NCBI RefSeq assembly: GCF_014204525.1
Contig: NZ_JACHLP010000007.1
Span: 124,001-188,000, forward strand
Origin: Roseateles oligotrophus
GTDB lineage: Bacteria > Pseudomonadota > Gammaproteobacteria > Burkholderiales > Burkholderiaceae_C
DNA length: 64,000 nucleotides
Direction of reading: 5' to 3'
Numbering within the stretch: position 1 is the first letter of the stretch; each line of letters begins with the position of its first letter. A program made the position numbers and the translations under genes. The notes below the pieces were generated by a model that worked only from the letters and a program-made list of their open reading frames with translations, had not been told where the DNA came from and ran no database searches. Positions 35,040 through 43,404 of the stretch are shown one piece after another.

Positions 35040-35717
35040 CTAGACAATGGCCAACAACTTGCCCGCAGCATCAATGCCGACAGATATCGGTGAGCCCATC
35101 AGGGCGACCAATGAGCCGTTTGAGCTGAGCGCAACTCGCCCACCGGCAAGCATGGTCAGCGTCACGAGCTCTCCCGATGCGCTGACGCCTATTCGTGACC
35201 TGCCCGCCGTGATAGCAGCGGGAGCTGTGACGGTGACCGCCGTCATGCCAAACGCTTCAAGGCTCGGAATACCCCCTGCCCCCGTGATGCCCGCCTGCGC
35301 GCCACCGCTTGCGGTCACCTGGGGCGCACCGATCATTTCAGCGCTGGCGATGCCGCCGACATCGTTGAGCGACGCTACGACCACCGCACCCACAGTCAGG
35401 GCGACGCTAGCCAGGCCGAGATCAACACCATCGACATAGAGGCGATAGCTGAATGAATATGCGCCGTCTGGCGCACCAGAGAATGTGAAGCTGCCATCCT
35501 CCGCAGCGAGCAGCGTGCCCAGCGCCGGCGCGGTCTCAATGACGCCACGGAATTCCTTGGCATCGTCAGCCACGCCGTCCCAGTCGTTGTAGAGATAGCC
35601 TGGTCCGTGGGCGCCTGAGCCCGTGCTGGCGCGAATGACGGCACCCAGAACACCCAGGCCACCACTGCCAAAGGTTTGGGCGCCAGGCAGCAACGATGTA
35701 CCGTAGACCTGCGTCAT
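35040..35717 (-). CDS. Phage protein with Ig-like segment and GGIxSxEAFG repeats
   Basis: This is a 225-aa protein of unknown function. An N-terminal part (about 1-105) contains a short carboxypeptidase/Ig-like beta segment (GAPDGAYSFSYRLYVDGVDLG). Two copies of a glycine-rich motif follow (VGGIASAEMIGAPQVTASGG, AGGIPSLEAFGMTAVTVTA). The C-terminal ~50 residues are beta-rich (VALSSNGSLVALMG). Its start overlaps the preceding gene's stop (ATGA). It is part of a five-gene cargo between portal and F, and looks like a surface or fibre component by composition; that is inference. Confidence 0.7.
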   Translation of the reverse strand: MTQVYGTSLLPGAQTFGSGGLGVLGAVIRASTGSGAHGPGYLYNDWDGVADDAKEFRGVIETAPALGTLLAAEDGSFTFSGAPDGAYSFSYRLYVDGVDLGLASVALTVGAVVVASLNDVGGIASAEMIGAPQVTASGGAQAGITGAGGIPSLEAFGMTAVTVTAPAAITAGRSRIGVSASGELVTLTMLAGGRVALSSNGSLVALMGSPISVGIDAAGKLLAIV

Positions 35718-37000
35718 ACAGCAGTGAAGGCCTTGCAGCCCACGTTAGCGCCCGTGCCGTCGGCCAACACACGCAGATAGACAACGCCAGCCGTCAAGGC
35801 AGCCGAGGTGACCGGGACAAAGCCTTGCGCATTGGTCGTTTGATTGCTCAGCGATAGGGCCACGCTCATGTCCGCCAGCCGCAAAAACGCAATCTTGGGA
35901 ATCAAAGTCGAGGCCAACACTGAACCGCTAGGCGTCTTGATCGCATCGCCTTGAATAGTCGCGCTGGTGCCGCCTGATGCAGTGACGGTCGGCACCCCAA
36001 ATGCCTCAGCGCTGGATATGCCGCCAGATCCTGCTATTGATGCGCCGGTTGCGGCTTTGAATTCCCATGCCCCAACTGTTGGCGTGCTGGCGTGTCGGCT
36101 CATTCCCACGACGTCGATGCCACCCGTTTCGGCGTCGGGCACGCCCGCGTTGACGAGCGAGGCACTTGGCTTGACTCGCAAGTCAAGACTAGCCAGCGTG
36201 GCATTCGTGAACTGGTTAGCCGCGACTAAGCCACCAAGGTTTCCGACTCCCGAGGGTGCAGCCAGATTGGTGACCGTGTAGGTGAACGACGTTGAGCCCG
36301 ACTGCAAAGGGCTGGTGAGATTGCCCGCGCCAAACACGGCGCAGTTTTTCACAGCCGCGGCCGTGTAGCGCGCATAGAACAAATCGACAGCCGCCTGCAA
36401 GACTCCACAGAATGCCGTGACGTTGTCAGCCCTTGCATTGGCGCCGCTGAGAACCACCCCGATTTTCGAATAGTCGGCGTCCCGGATGACCAGCACACTA
36501 TTGGTGAGGCGATTTACCCAAATGGCGCCCTCACCATCGGCCTGGGCAGTCATCGCGCAGTCGAGCACGCAGCGATCAATCTGAGCGCCAACAACCCCGT
36601 CCATTCGCAAGGTTATCGACGGGCTGGCGGCTTGCGCCTTGATCTGCAGCCGCTGTACGAGCTGAACACTGCGGAAGTCAAGCGCTGTACCCCAGCCGCC
36701 AGCCGTAGTCCGAATTGCCGCGCCGTTCGCTGGGTTGTACGCCAATGGGTTGCTGAGCTTGTTGGCGTTGTCGGCCATGCCCTGGCCAGCTTTGGCCCGA
36801 ACTGTGATCTTGCGCGTTGCGTCTACCGTCTTGCCTGCAATCGCCTGGGGCGTGGAGAGAACCAGTTCGGCAGCATTGCCAATCTCAAGAATCCACTCTT
36901 GATCAGCTGCGACAAGGTCGGCGGGCATCGCTGCGGCTGCAGCGTTGAAGTCCGCATAGTCGCCGCCGGAACCGACTGTTTTGATGATCGTCGTGGTCAT
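35714..37000 (-). CDS. Phage protein with predicted beta-helix N-terminus, possible surface protein
   Basis: This is a 428-aa protein of unknown function. It opens TIIKTVGSGGDYADFNAAAAAMP, the usual beginning of right-handed beta-helix proteins. Repeating beta-helix-like strands continue through about residue 290 (VVGAQIDRCVLDC, VLSGANARADNVTAFCG). A single GSGGISSAEAFGVPTVTASG motif near residue 325 is shared with the next protein. It ends in a small beta domain. No catalytic pair typical of a polysaccharide lyase could be picked out by eye. Starts and stops overlap on both sides (ATGA), so it is strictly coupled. Confidence 0.7.
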   Translation of the reverse strand: MTTTIIKTVGSGGDYADFNAAAAAMPADLVAADQEWILEIGNAAELVLSTPQAIAGKTVDATRKITVRAKAGQGMADNANKLSNPLAYNPANGAAIRTTAGGWGTALDFRSVQLVQRLQIKAQAASPSITLRMDGVVGAQIDRCVLDCAMTAQADGEGAIWVNRLTNSVLVIRDADYSKIGVVLSGANARADNVTAFCGVLQAAVDLFYARYTAAAVKNCAVFGAGNLTSPLQSGSTSFTYTVTNLAAPSGVGNLGGLVAANQFTNATLASLDLRVKPSASLVNAGVPDAETGGIDVVGMSRHASTPTVGAWEFKAATGASIAGSGGISSAEAFGVPTVTASGGTSATIQGDAIKTPSGSVLASTLIPKIAFLRLADMSVALSLSNQTTNAQGFVPVTSAALTAGVVYLRVLADGTGANVGCKAFTAV

Positions 37001-38265
37001 AGCTTCACCGCAATCCAGTTGGAATTGGCTCTGGGCAGCATCAAGATGCAGCCCGTAGCCGGGTTGAAATACATGCGGTTGATCTGGGTGACCGGTGCCG
37101 CTGGGCGAGAGCCGGCAATCGGGATGCGAACCTGGGCAAACTGATAGGGGTTGCCTGCGCTGCCGTTGCCGCCGAGGGGGGCGCCGCTCACATTCACCTC
37201 GTAGAGGGCATCCATATCGAAGTTGCCACCCCAGCGCACAATGCTGCCGCGCCCAGAGTGGTAGTTGGCGATCAACGTCTCCATGAGCGGTACCGAGCCG
37301 TCCACATAGCTCATCGGGTCACCGGTGAAGACCAGATATTCCACCGCCCACGTATCCAGATTGAAACGCCAGCCCTTGTTTGGCGCCGCCACATCGTGCA
37401 TCAGGCCATAGGCATACCGGCCGCCCTTGAAGAAGTTCATAGAGCTGCGCGTAGGCACATTGGCGATCTTGTTGCCGTCCAACTGCCGAGTCACGGGGTT
37501 GAAGGCAATGAAGCCGCCGCGCCAGTTGTAGCCGGCGTCGCCAGGCACCAGGGTGACGTAGTGCCTGTCGGTCACATCGTCATACAAAGCCATGGTCCCT
37601 TGCCCCAGCACACCGTTCTTGTAGTTGGGGTTGATTGCGTTCAGCTGAGCGCCCAGGTCGACGCCGCCGATATGACTCCACCTGGCAGCCCGAACATCGG
37701 CCTCTTTGTACTGGTTGTAGAAATAGGTGATGCGCCCCTGTCGAATGGCCATGCCCCCGTATTGATGGGTCACCATGGGGGTGTCTATCAACTGGTTGTA
37801 GGGCGTGTCCCTCGGGTCGGTCAGCGTTGAGCTGTAGTACTCCGGCGTGGCGCCGCTGGGATATTGCAGCGTGCCGTGCCGGTCGGTCGTGGTGGCCACA
37901 TAGATGGGCGGCCACTTCGCGGGGTCGCAGGGCGGAATGGCCAGCGTATGTGCGAGGGTGGTGAGATCAACCTTGACTACGGCATTGTTCAAGCCATCGG
38001 TATGCCCGCCGCCATGGCAGTAAACCGCCATCTCATTGGGATCGAAGCATGGCTCGCCAAAGGCATCGACCAGCGCAGCTACTGGGTCTGAACCAGGATA
38101 GTTGCCATAGGGCATCAAGGCCGCGGCCAAGGTCTTGAAGTTTGTGCCCGGGACGCTATACCACTGGCGCAAGGGAACGGCGTCATGCCACTGGGGTCGC
38201 TCGCGGCCCCCATAGATCACCCCGCCAGCGGCAGCGGTATACGCATCTGCGCGTGGTGTCGCCAT
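36997..38265 (-). CDS. Phage protein, probable kelch-like beta-propeller
   Basis: This is a 422-aa protein of unknown function. Spaced Gly-Gly-His and Tyr/Trp-rich segments recur (AVYCHGGGHTDGLNNAVVKVD, MTHQYGGMAIRQGRITYFYN, SHIGGVDLGAQLN, GGFIAFNPVTRQLDGN, MYFNPATGCILMLP). They look like blades of a galactose-oxidase/kelch-type propeller. Its position in a late operon beside a beta-helix protein suggests a virion surface role such as host binding or decoration. I see no membrane segment or signal peptide. The fold is a prediction by eye. Confidence 0.65.
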   Translation of the reverse strand: MATPRADAYTAAAGGVIYGGRERPQWHDAVPLRQWYSVPGTNFKTLAAALMPYGNYPGSDPVAALVDAFGEPCFDPNEMAVYCHGGGHTDGLNNAVVKVDLTTLAHTLAIPPCDPAKWPPIYVATTTDRHGTLQYPSGATPEYYSSTLTDPRDTPYNQLIDTPMVTHQYGGMAIRQGRITYFYNQYKEADVRAARWSHIGGVDLGAQLNAINPNYKNGVLGQGTMALYDDVTDRHYVTLVPGDAGYNWRGGFIAFNPVTRQLDGNKIANVPTRSSMNFFKGGRYAYGLMHDVAAPNKGWRFNLDTWAVEYLVFTGDPMSYVDGSVPLMETLIANYHSGRGSIVRWGGNFDMDALYEVNVSGAPLGGNGSAGNPYQFAQVRIPIAGSRPAAPVTQINRMYFNPATGCILMLPRANSNWIAVKL

Positions 38266-38270
38266 GATTT

Positions 38271-38681
38271 CTACAGTTTGAAAATCTTGTTGGCACCGGT
38301 GTTCCAGGCCAAATTGACCTGCGTATTGCCGGGCGAAGTGGGCAGACCCAAGGCGGTGTCGATGTAGGCAATCAGCGCACTTGTCGCCGCGTTGCCGGTG
38401 TCTTTGAACAAAACCACCGCTTCGATGGTGGGGGCGCTGACCAGTCCTGTGAACGCAACATCAGCCGCGCCCATGACGCCCGCCACGTTGGTCTTGCCGG
38501 TGAGGGCGACCGCCGAGCCGATACGGGCTGGTGACGGGATGCTGGAGAGGAATTGGTCCGTAGCAGCATTGACCGTGTAGGCACTCGCATCGATCAGCAT
38601 CACTGAAATCGTGTCGCTCAACCAATTGATGCCTGCGTTGCCAAACGCTTCACGGGCTTTGTCATAAAGAAAATTTGCCAT
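38271..38681 (-). CDS. Conserved phage protein of unknown function (136 aa)
   Basis: This 136-aa protein belongs to a family I recognise from many tailed phages: it begins MANFLYDKAREAFGNAGINW, continues TISVMLIDASAYTVNAATDQ, and ends in the highly conserved NTGANKIFKL. Family members sit among head or tail structural genes, but their role is not established. AAGGAG lies just upstream of the start. It lies 17 bp after the decoration-like gene and 5 bp before the propeller gene, so all are in one operon. Confidence 0.75.
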   Translation of the reverse strand: MANFLYDKAREAFGNAGINWLSDTISVMLIDASAYTVNAATDQFLSSIPSPARIGSAVALTGKTNVAGVMGAADVAFTGLVSAPTIEAVVLFKDTGNAATSALIAYIDTALGLPTSPGNTQVNLAWNTGANKIFKL

Positions 38682-38698
38682 TGCTAAAACTCCTTCGG

Positions 38699-39244
38699 TT
38701 AACCAGCGACAACAGACGCAATGCGACCGTTGCTGTCGAGATTGATGGTTTGCGTTCCGCCAGTACTTGCTGTGACCTGAATTTTTCCGGGGGGATAGGT
38801 CACGGTGTAAGTCACGCCATCGGTGGCATAGCTGGTGACTCGGTTGCTGGCGTCATAAGTTGCGCTGGACAGGCCTGCCGAGCCATTCCCACCTCCTGAC
38901 GCCGCAGACGCCGGTATGTCCAGAAACCGAATTTCGGCAAGCTTCCCGGCCGTGGCTGCCTCCATCACCCGCCCACAGCAGTCGCCCGCTGCACCCTTCA
39001 CAGCACGGCCACTACCATCTGCCGCCGGCTTCACCAGATCGCCCACAGCCAGGGCTTCGGCCGTCTCCACGGGCGCCGAGTAGTACGTCACGACAGTGAA
39101 CGCCTCGCCAGCGCCGGCTGCTTGTTCGCTGATCCCAATCGCCGCCGCAGCGCTCGCCGTGTGAGCGCTCGTGACGTCGACAAAGCGGCAGGCCGATATG
39201 GGGGTGCGGGCAATACGGGTGATGGAATGCGTCGAAAGCGGCAT
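38699..39244 (-). CDS. DUF2190-like capsid decoration protein with C-terminal extension
   Basis: This is a 181-aa protein. Residues 1-112 resemble capsid-cement/DUF2190-type proteins and are paralogous to the protein encoded at 58925 (ALAVGDLVKPAADGSGRAV here, AVAFGDYLKPAADGSGRAA there). The extra ~65 residues form a beta-rich tail (SATYDASNRVTSYATDGV, TVTYPPGKIQVTASTGGT) joined through a Gly/Ser linker, so this copy could display a small domain on the capsid. An AGGAG site precedes the start. It directly follows the portal gene. Confidence 0.72.
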   Translation of the reverse strand: MPLSTHSITRIARTPISACRFVDVTSAHTASAAAAIGISEQAAGAGEAFTVVTYYSAPVETAEALAVGDLVKPAADGSGRAVKGAAGDCCGRVMEAATAGKLAEIRFLDIPASAASGGGNGSAGLSSATYDASNRVTSYATDGVTYTVTYPPGKIQVTASTGGTQTINLDSNGRIASVVAG

Positions 39245-39245
39245 G

Positions 39246-40769
39246 TCATTGCTCCTCGGGGGATGGGTCGGTGCTCAGACCGGCAGCGGCGCCGAGCCGT
39301 GCTGTAAATGCGGAGTTCGTGAGGGCTTGATGCAGGGCCATGGCGTCCATCTCGGCCAGCAGCGCAGGCAGGCGAGCAATCAATTCCGCCGCTGTCTCGC
39401 CGCGGTTCACGCTTTCGTCGATGGCGGCCTGCAGCGGCGTAACCATGGGTGCCAGCAGCGGCTGCCAGTCGTCCATGGAGGCATCGACCAGGTCGTCGAT
39501 GGCATCGCGTGAGTCCTGGTCGCTCGCCGCCTCGGCAAAGTTCGGCCGCTGTCCGCGCTGCAGCGCGGGTGCCGGGGCTGGCGCCACCGTCGGAGCGACC
39601 TTCTTCTGCCAGCCCTCGCCATACTTGGCACGAACGGCATCCAGCGACAACTCGAAGCCCATATCCGAGATGATCTTGTCCGTCTCGGCCGAGGCCTTCA
39701 AGTCGTCTTCTTGCTTGATCTGCCGCCAAACATGGCAGGGCTCCAGCCCATTCAGCTCACAGATCCAAGTCAACAGCGTCGAGTTCAGCGTCTCGCTCAG
39801 CAGATCACTGTCGGCCTGCGTCAGATCCTCGCGCACGTCGGCGCGTTCTTTGCTCGCCGCGGCCAGCGCACCGCCGCCGGATGAGCGCGCTTCCTGGCCC
39901 GTCAGCACAGCGCCGATCCAGTCGTCCATGTACTCGCACAGCGTCTGCTGCAGCGTCGTATTGCCCTGCAGCTTGCTCTCGATCAGAGCGACCTTCATGC
40001 CATCGGGTGTGATGACGAAGCCATCGCTACTGAAGGCGCGCAGCGCGTCGGCCAGCGTTTCCTTTTCCTTCTTGGTAGCGTTGCGCGGATACTCACCATG
40101 AAGCGTCGGGCCACCGACACGATCGTTGAGCTTGTTCCAGCTCACCACGCCCTTGCGCTTGAAGTAGACCGCCCACCATAGCTGCAGGCCCAGCCCAGTG
40201 CCGTAAGGGTTGTCGTCTTCGGGGTTGACGCGGTGAACGATGAACTTGCGCTCTGGTACCGGAACGCCCCTCAGCATGTTTTCGCGGGTCAGCATGTGCA
40301 GTTGCGGCGGGCTGTTCTCCTCGACCTGGATGAACTTGAAGCGCCGCTGCGCCCGTTTGACCACACGCTCAGGCACGACCTGGCCGTCGCGGACTGTCCA
40401 GACCACCTCGGCCGGCACGAAGCCTGCGATCAACGCCTCCAGCAGATCGGCGCACAGCTTGTCGAAGTTGCTGGCCTTCAGAATCGTTGTCACGGTCTCG
40501 GCGTCCTGGGTACCCTTGGCCGACTTCACGCGGGGCTCGACTTGCCAGGGCTTGCCGATCAGCGCGAGCTGGCGTTTCTGCAAGCCGTCGAACACCTTGC
40601 CATCGCGCTTCAGGTCTCGATAGATCTCGGGCCCGGCACCGCGCTCGATCAGCAGCGGATCATTGGGCTGAATCACGCCCATGAACAGCGTTTCGAACGG
40701 ATCTCGCAGCCGGTTGGCGAACTCGGCGTTCATCTCGGGCGGGGTGATTTTGGTGCTGGTCTCAGCCAT
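39246..40769 (-). CDS. Portal protein, DUF935 family (Mu gp29-like)
   Basis: This 507-aa dodecameric portal is expected to form the DNA entry/exit ring and the docking site for terminase. The family pattern is clear: RLRDPFETLFMGVIQPNDPLL, LALIGKPWQVEP, VVWTVRDGQVVPERV, VNPEDDNPYGTGLGLQLWWAVYFKRKGV and TGQEARSSGGGALA. The C-terminal region is the helical extension seen in Mu-type portals. The start chosen is ATG 40769 because GGAG is 7 nt upstream; it overlaps the terminase 3' end by 8 bp. Confidence 0.93.
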   Translation of the reverse strand: MAETSTKITPPEMNAEFANRLRDPFETLFMGVIQPNDPLLIERGAGPEIYRDLKRDGKVFDGLQKRQLALIGKPWQVEPRVKSAKGTQDAETVTTILKASNFDKLCADLLEALIAGFVPAEVVWTVRDGQVVPERVVKRAQRRFKFIQVEENSPPQLHMLTRENMLRGVPVPERKFIVHRVNPEDDNPYGTGLGLQLWWAVYFKRKGVVSWNKLNDRVGGPTLHGEYPRNATKKEKETLADALRAFSSDGFVITPDGMKVALIESKLQGNTTLQQTLCEYMDDWIGAVLTGQEARSSGGGALAAASKERADVREDLTQADSDLLSETLNSTLLTWICELNGLEPCHVWRQIKQEDDLKASAETDKIISDMGFELSLDAVRAKYGEGWQKKVAPTVAPAPAPALQRGQRPNFAEAASDQDSRDAIDDLVDASMDDWQPLLAPMVTPLQAAIDESVNRGETAAELIARLPALLAEMDAMALHQALTNSAFTARLGAAAGLSTDPSPEEQ

Positions 40770-42177
40770 GGACAAACTCCGACATCAAGCCGGCCGAGTC
40801 CCTTCGGCCGCTACTCATGAATTCAATGGGTGCCGTGGGGTTGCTGCCCGCGTGCAAGGCCAGCGCCAGTGCCCAGAAGCGGTCAGCGTGGCCATCCGGT
40901 GTGCTCTCGGCCACAAAGCGGATGTTCCCGGCCGAGCTGGTCACCTTCTGCACCTTGCGCAAGTCGGCGCGAATCTTGGCCTCGTCGGGGATGCGCACCT
41001 TGCGGTCCTCCATGGCGCCCTTGAGCGGGTAGGCCAGCGCCTCCTTGACCTGGGCGCTGAAGTTCACGGCCTCGACACGGTGCTCGCCGAACTTGTCCTG
41101 CGCGTCATCGGCCCACCCAATGCCCAGGCCGGTGGCGTCAATGCAGATGCGGTCACAGATCTCGAACCAAGGCCACAGGACCTTTTCCTGATCGCTCTTG
41201 CGCATCTTCTCCATCGTCTCGACATGGCGGGTGTAGGACACATCACCCAGCTGCTCGACCACCCACAGCACGGTCAAGTCCTTCTTGCGGCCGATGTCCA
41301 CACCCGCGAAGAGCCGCCCCTGGAAAGGCCCCTCCAGGCCGCGCTGCCAGCGCTCGCCGCCGCTGTACTCGCAAGCCGTGATCAGCCCGTATTCCAAAAA
41401 CTTGGCGTCGTCATCGGCTGGAACGCACTGGTATTCCTGGTCGAATGATTCCTCGTCCGCCGCCCCATGCTTGGTGAAGTCGAAATAGGCGGCCTCATCC
41501 ATGTCCTGCTGCTCGGCGTCTGCCGGTAGCGCCTGCTGCAGCTTGAACAAGAAGCCCTGCTCCAACGCATCCTGCAGCGTCACGCGGTGCAGGCTGATGC
41601 GCTTGGAGTTGCCGCCATGCCGGGCCTCGCGCACCAGGCCATTGAAGAAGCTGTGCGAGCCGCGATGGGTGCTCACGATCTCCATGCTGCCGCCCCAGGT
41701 GATGCCCGGGTAGGCAATGGCCCACATCTTGCGCTGGTCACGGTGCAGGGCGAACTCGTCCAGGATGCGGCTGCCGCGCTTGCCTGCCTGGGCGTCCGGG
41801 TTGCTGCTCATGCTGTGGATGCGCCGCCCGCTGGCGAACTGCAGCACATAGGCGCTGATCTTCTTCTCAGCGTCCAGCACCTGCTCGCCCAGATCCTTGG
41901 CCGCCATGCCCATGACGCCGGCCCACAGCTTGCAGTCCTCAATGAAGAGCCGGGCCTGGATGTCGTCGCGGCTGCTCACCCATTCATCGAAGCGCGCGCC
42001 CTGGGCTGCGGCCCGCTCATCGGCGCCGTAGGCGGTCGACCAGCTGATGCCGATCTGCCGGCTCTTTTCCATCAGCTTGATGCGCGAGCTGTCCTTGATC
42101 CATTTGGACTGGAACGGCAAAAAGATCGCGTCGCGATCCTTCGGGATGCACTTGGCTCGACCCTTCAGTTTGGCCAT
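40762..42177 (-). CDS. Terminase large subunit (Mu gp28-like)
   Basis: This 471-aa packaging motor contains an N-terminal ATPase with a Walker A-like loop (EKSRQIGISW, residues 37-46) and Walker B with catalytic Glu (SRILDEFAL, Asp140-Glu141). A C-terminal RNase H-like nuclease follows, with first acidic residue Asp294 in AGVDIGRKKDLTVLW and a second in ICIDATGLGIGW. Length and gene order gp27-gp28-gp29 match Mu. Mu-type enzymes package by headful from a pac site near the phage's left end. Here the left end lies beyond gene G. Confidence 0.95.
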   Translation of the reverse strand: MAKLKGRAKCIPKDRDAIFLPFQSKWIKDSSRIKLMEKSRQIGISWSTAYGADERAAAQGARFDEWVSSRDDIQARLFIEDCKLWAGVMGMAAKDLGEQVLDAEKKISAYVLQFASGRRIHSMSSNPDAQAGKRGSRILDEFALHRDQRKMWAIAYPGITWGGSMEIVSTHRGSHSFFNGLVREARHGGNSKRISLHRVTLQDALEQGFLFKLQQALPADAEQQDMDEAAYFDFTKHGAADEESFDQEYQCVPADDDAKFLEYGLITACEYSGGERWQRGLEGPFQGRLFAGVDIGRKKDLTVLWVVEQLGDVSYTRHVETMEKMRKSDQEKVLWPWFEICDRICIDATGLGIGWADDAQDKFGEHRVEAVNFSAQVKEALAYPLKGAMEDRKVRIPDEAKIRADLRKVQKVTSSAGNIRFVAESTPDGHADRFWALALALHAGSNPTAPIEFMSSGRRDSAGLMSEFVHG

Positions 42178-42749
42178 CAGACGATCCCCAGCGCCTCGCG
42201 GATCGCCCGCTTTGTGTCTTCGGTCACGCCGCCCTTGCTGCCCAGGGCGTCCAGCTTGGCGCGCTGCTCTTCCAACAGCCGCTTGCGCGTGTCCTCTTCC
42301 ACCTTGGCCTGGAACTGCTTTAGGTTCACCGAGCTGCGCGTCAGCGTGGCGATATTCTTGGCCGCGGCCGACAGCATCGAAACCCTGTCGCTTGGGTCGG
42401 CCTTTGGATCGTCCGCCTCCTGCAGGGCCAGGATGGCCTCGAACAGCTCCGTCTGCACCAAGGCCGTCAGCGCCTCGCTACGGGCGTCCTTGTCATCGCC
42501 GGCCTGGGCCTGAATGATCTTGGCCGCCTCGGTGCTGGCGCGAATGGCGGCCAGGCGCCGCTCCAGCTTCTGGCCATAACGATGCACCGCCGTGCGGCTG
42601 GGCAGCTCGCCAGCCTGGTCAGCGGCCGGCCAGCGCTCGCGCAGCTGGGCGATCAGCTCGTCCAGCGTGCAGCGGCCCTCGGCCAGGCGGCCTTCGATGA
42701 AAGCCTTTTGCTCCAGCGGCAAGCGAGAGATGGTGCTCTTGCGGCCCAT
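42177..42749 (-). CDS. Mu gp27-like protein (DUF3486), probable small terminase
   Basis: This is a 190-aa helical protein beginning GRKSTISRLPLEQKAFIEGRL, the DUF3486 signature. An N-terminal HTH-like region (TLDELIAQLRERWPAA, PSRTAVHRYGQKLERRL) is followed by a long coiled-coil tail (QFQAKVEEDTRKRLLEEQRAKLDAL). Position immediately before the large subunit supports a small-terminase role, as proposed for Mu gp27. Its last base overlaps the first base of the terminase gene. Confidence 0.88.
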   Translation of the reverse strand: MGRKSTISRLPLEQKAFIEGRLAEGRCTLDELIAQLRERWPAADQAGELPSRTAVHRYGQKLERRLAAIRASTEAAKIIQAQAGDDKDARSEALTALVQTELFEAILALQEADDPKADPSDRVSMLSAAAKNIATLTRSSVNLKQFQAKVEEDTRKRLLEEQRAKLDALGSKGGVTEDTKRAIREALGIV

Positions 42750-42753
42750 GGCC

Positions 42754-43077
42754 TCAGCCCCCAGCCGCCGGCCGCGCAATGCCCGGCTCGCAGTCAATCG
42801 TGTACTCCACGATGTCGATGCCGTAGCGCTCCAGCTTGGCCCGCACCTGGCCCAGCGGGTCGGTGCGCAGCGACACCAGCTCGCGCCCCTGCAGATAGTC
42901 CAGCTCGCGCCGGATCTCGTTGTCCGTCGCATCGGCATACACCGCCGCCGCCACGCCGCGCAGCATCGCCAACGTGGCCTCGCTCGGGCGCGCCGTGTTC
43001 ATCGTCATCAGCAGCACCCAGCGCAAGGTCTCGCGGCGGGCGCGCTGCGCCACCCGCATCAGGTCGTCAGGATTCAC
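42754..43077 (-). CDS. Mu gp26-like phage protein, winged-helix-like
   Basis: This is a 107-aa protein. The start is GTG 43077, preceded by GGGGGC, and it overlaps the preceding stop. Segments LRWVLLMTMNTARPSEATLAMLRG and DNEIRRELDYLQGRELVSL have the helix-turn-helix-plus-wing look of ArsR/MarR-like folds. In Mu-type phages a small protein of this kind precedes gp27. The role is unknown; it may assist packaging or late regulation. Confidence 0.7.
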   Translation of the reverse strand: MNPDDLMRVAQRARRETLRWVLLMTMNTARPSEATLAMLRGVAAAVYADATDNEIRRELDYLQGRELVSLRTDPLGQVRAKLERYGIDIVEYTIDCEPGIARPAAGG

Positions 43078-43396
43078 GGTTGCCCCCCTTGAGCAAAATG
43101 TTTTCAAAGCGAATGGCCATCGCATCCAGCTTGGCCCCTATGGTGGCCACCGCCTGCACATAGTCCTCACGCCGCACGTAGTGCAGCGGCAGCTCGGCCT
43201 TCAGGTTCAGCAGCTCGCGTTCAATGCGTTGCCACTGCCCCGACTCCTCGCGGTGGTTTCTCTCCAGGCCGTCCAGCCGCGCCTGCAGCTGACGGTGGTT
43301 CTCGTTCAGGTCCCGCAGCAGCATCTTGGCCACAGCGCCACAAGCGCCAAAGAAAGACAGCAGCAACAGCACCAGGTGCCAGAGTTCGATGGTCAT
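43067..43396 (-). CDS. DUF2730-like phage membrane protein (Mu gp25-like)
   Basis: This is a 109-aa protein with one N-terminal transmembrane helix (LWHLVLLLLSFFGACGAVAKMLL). A long coiled coil follows (LNENHRQLQARLDGLERNHREESGQWQRIERELLNLKAEL), the DUF2730 layout. It lies between the spanin pair and the packaging genes, as in Mu (gp25). Start ATG 43396 lies 8 nt after the Rz stop. Function is unknown; a lysis-accessory role is possible. Confidence 0.78.
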   Translation of the reverse strand: MTIELWHLVLLLLSFFGACGAVAKMLLRDLNENHRQLQARLDGLERNHREESGQWQRIERELLNLKAELPLHYVRREDYVQAVATIGAKLDAMAIRFENILLKGGNRES

Positions 43397-43404
43397 GATC
43401 GCTT

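Noticed and set aside
42177-42938. Longer 253-aa version of the gp27-like protein
   Set aside because: The extra N-terminus overlaps the gp26-like gene and is Arg/Ser-rich. ATG 42749 gives the conserved family start.
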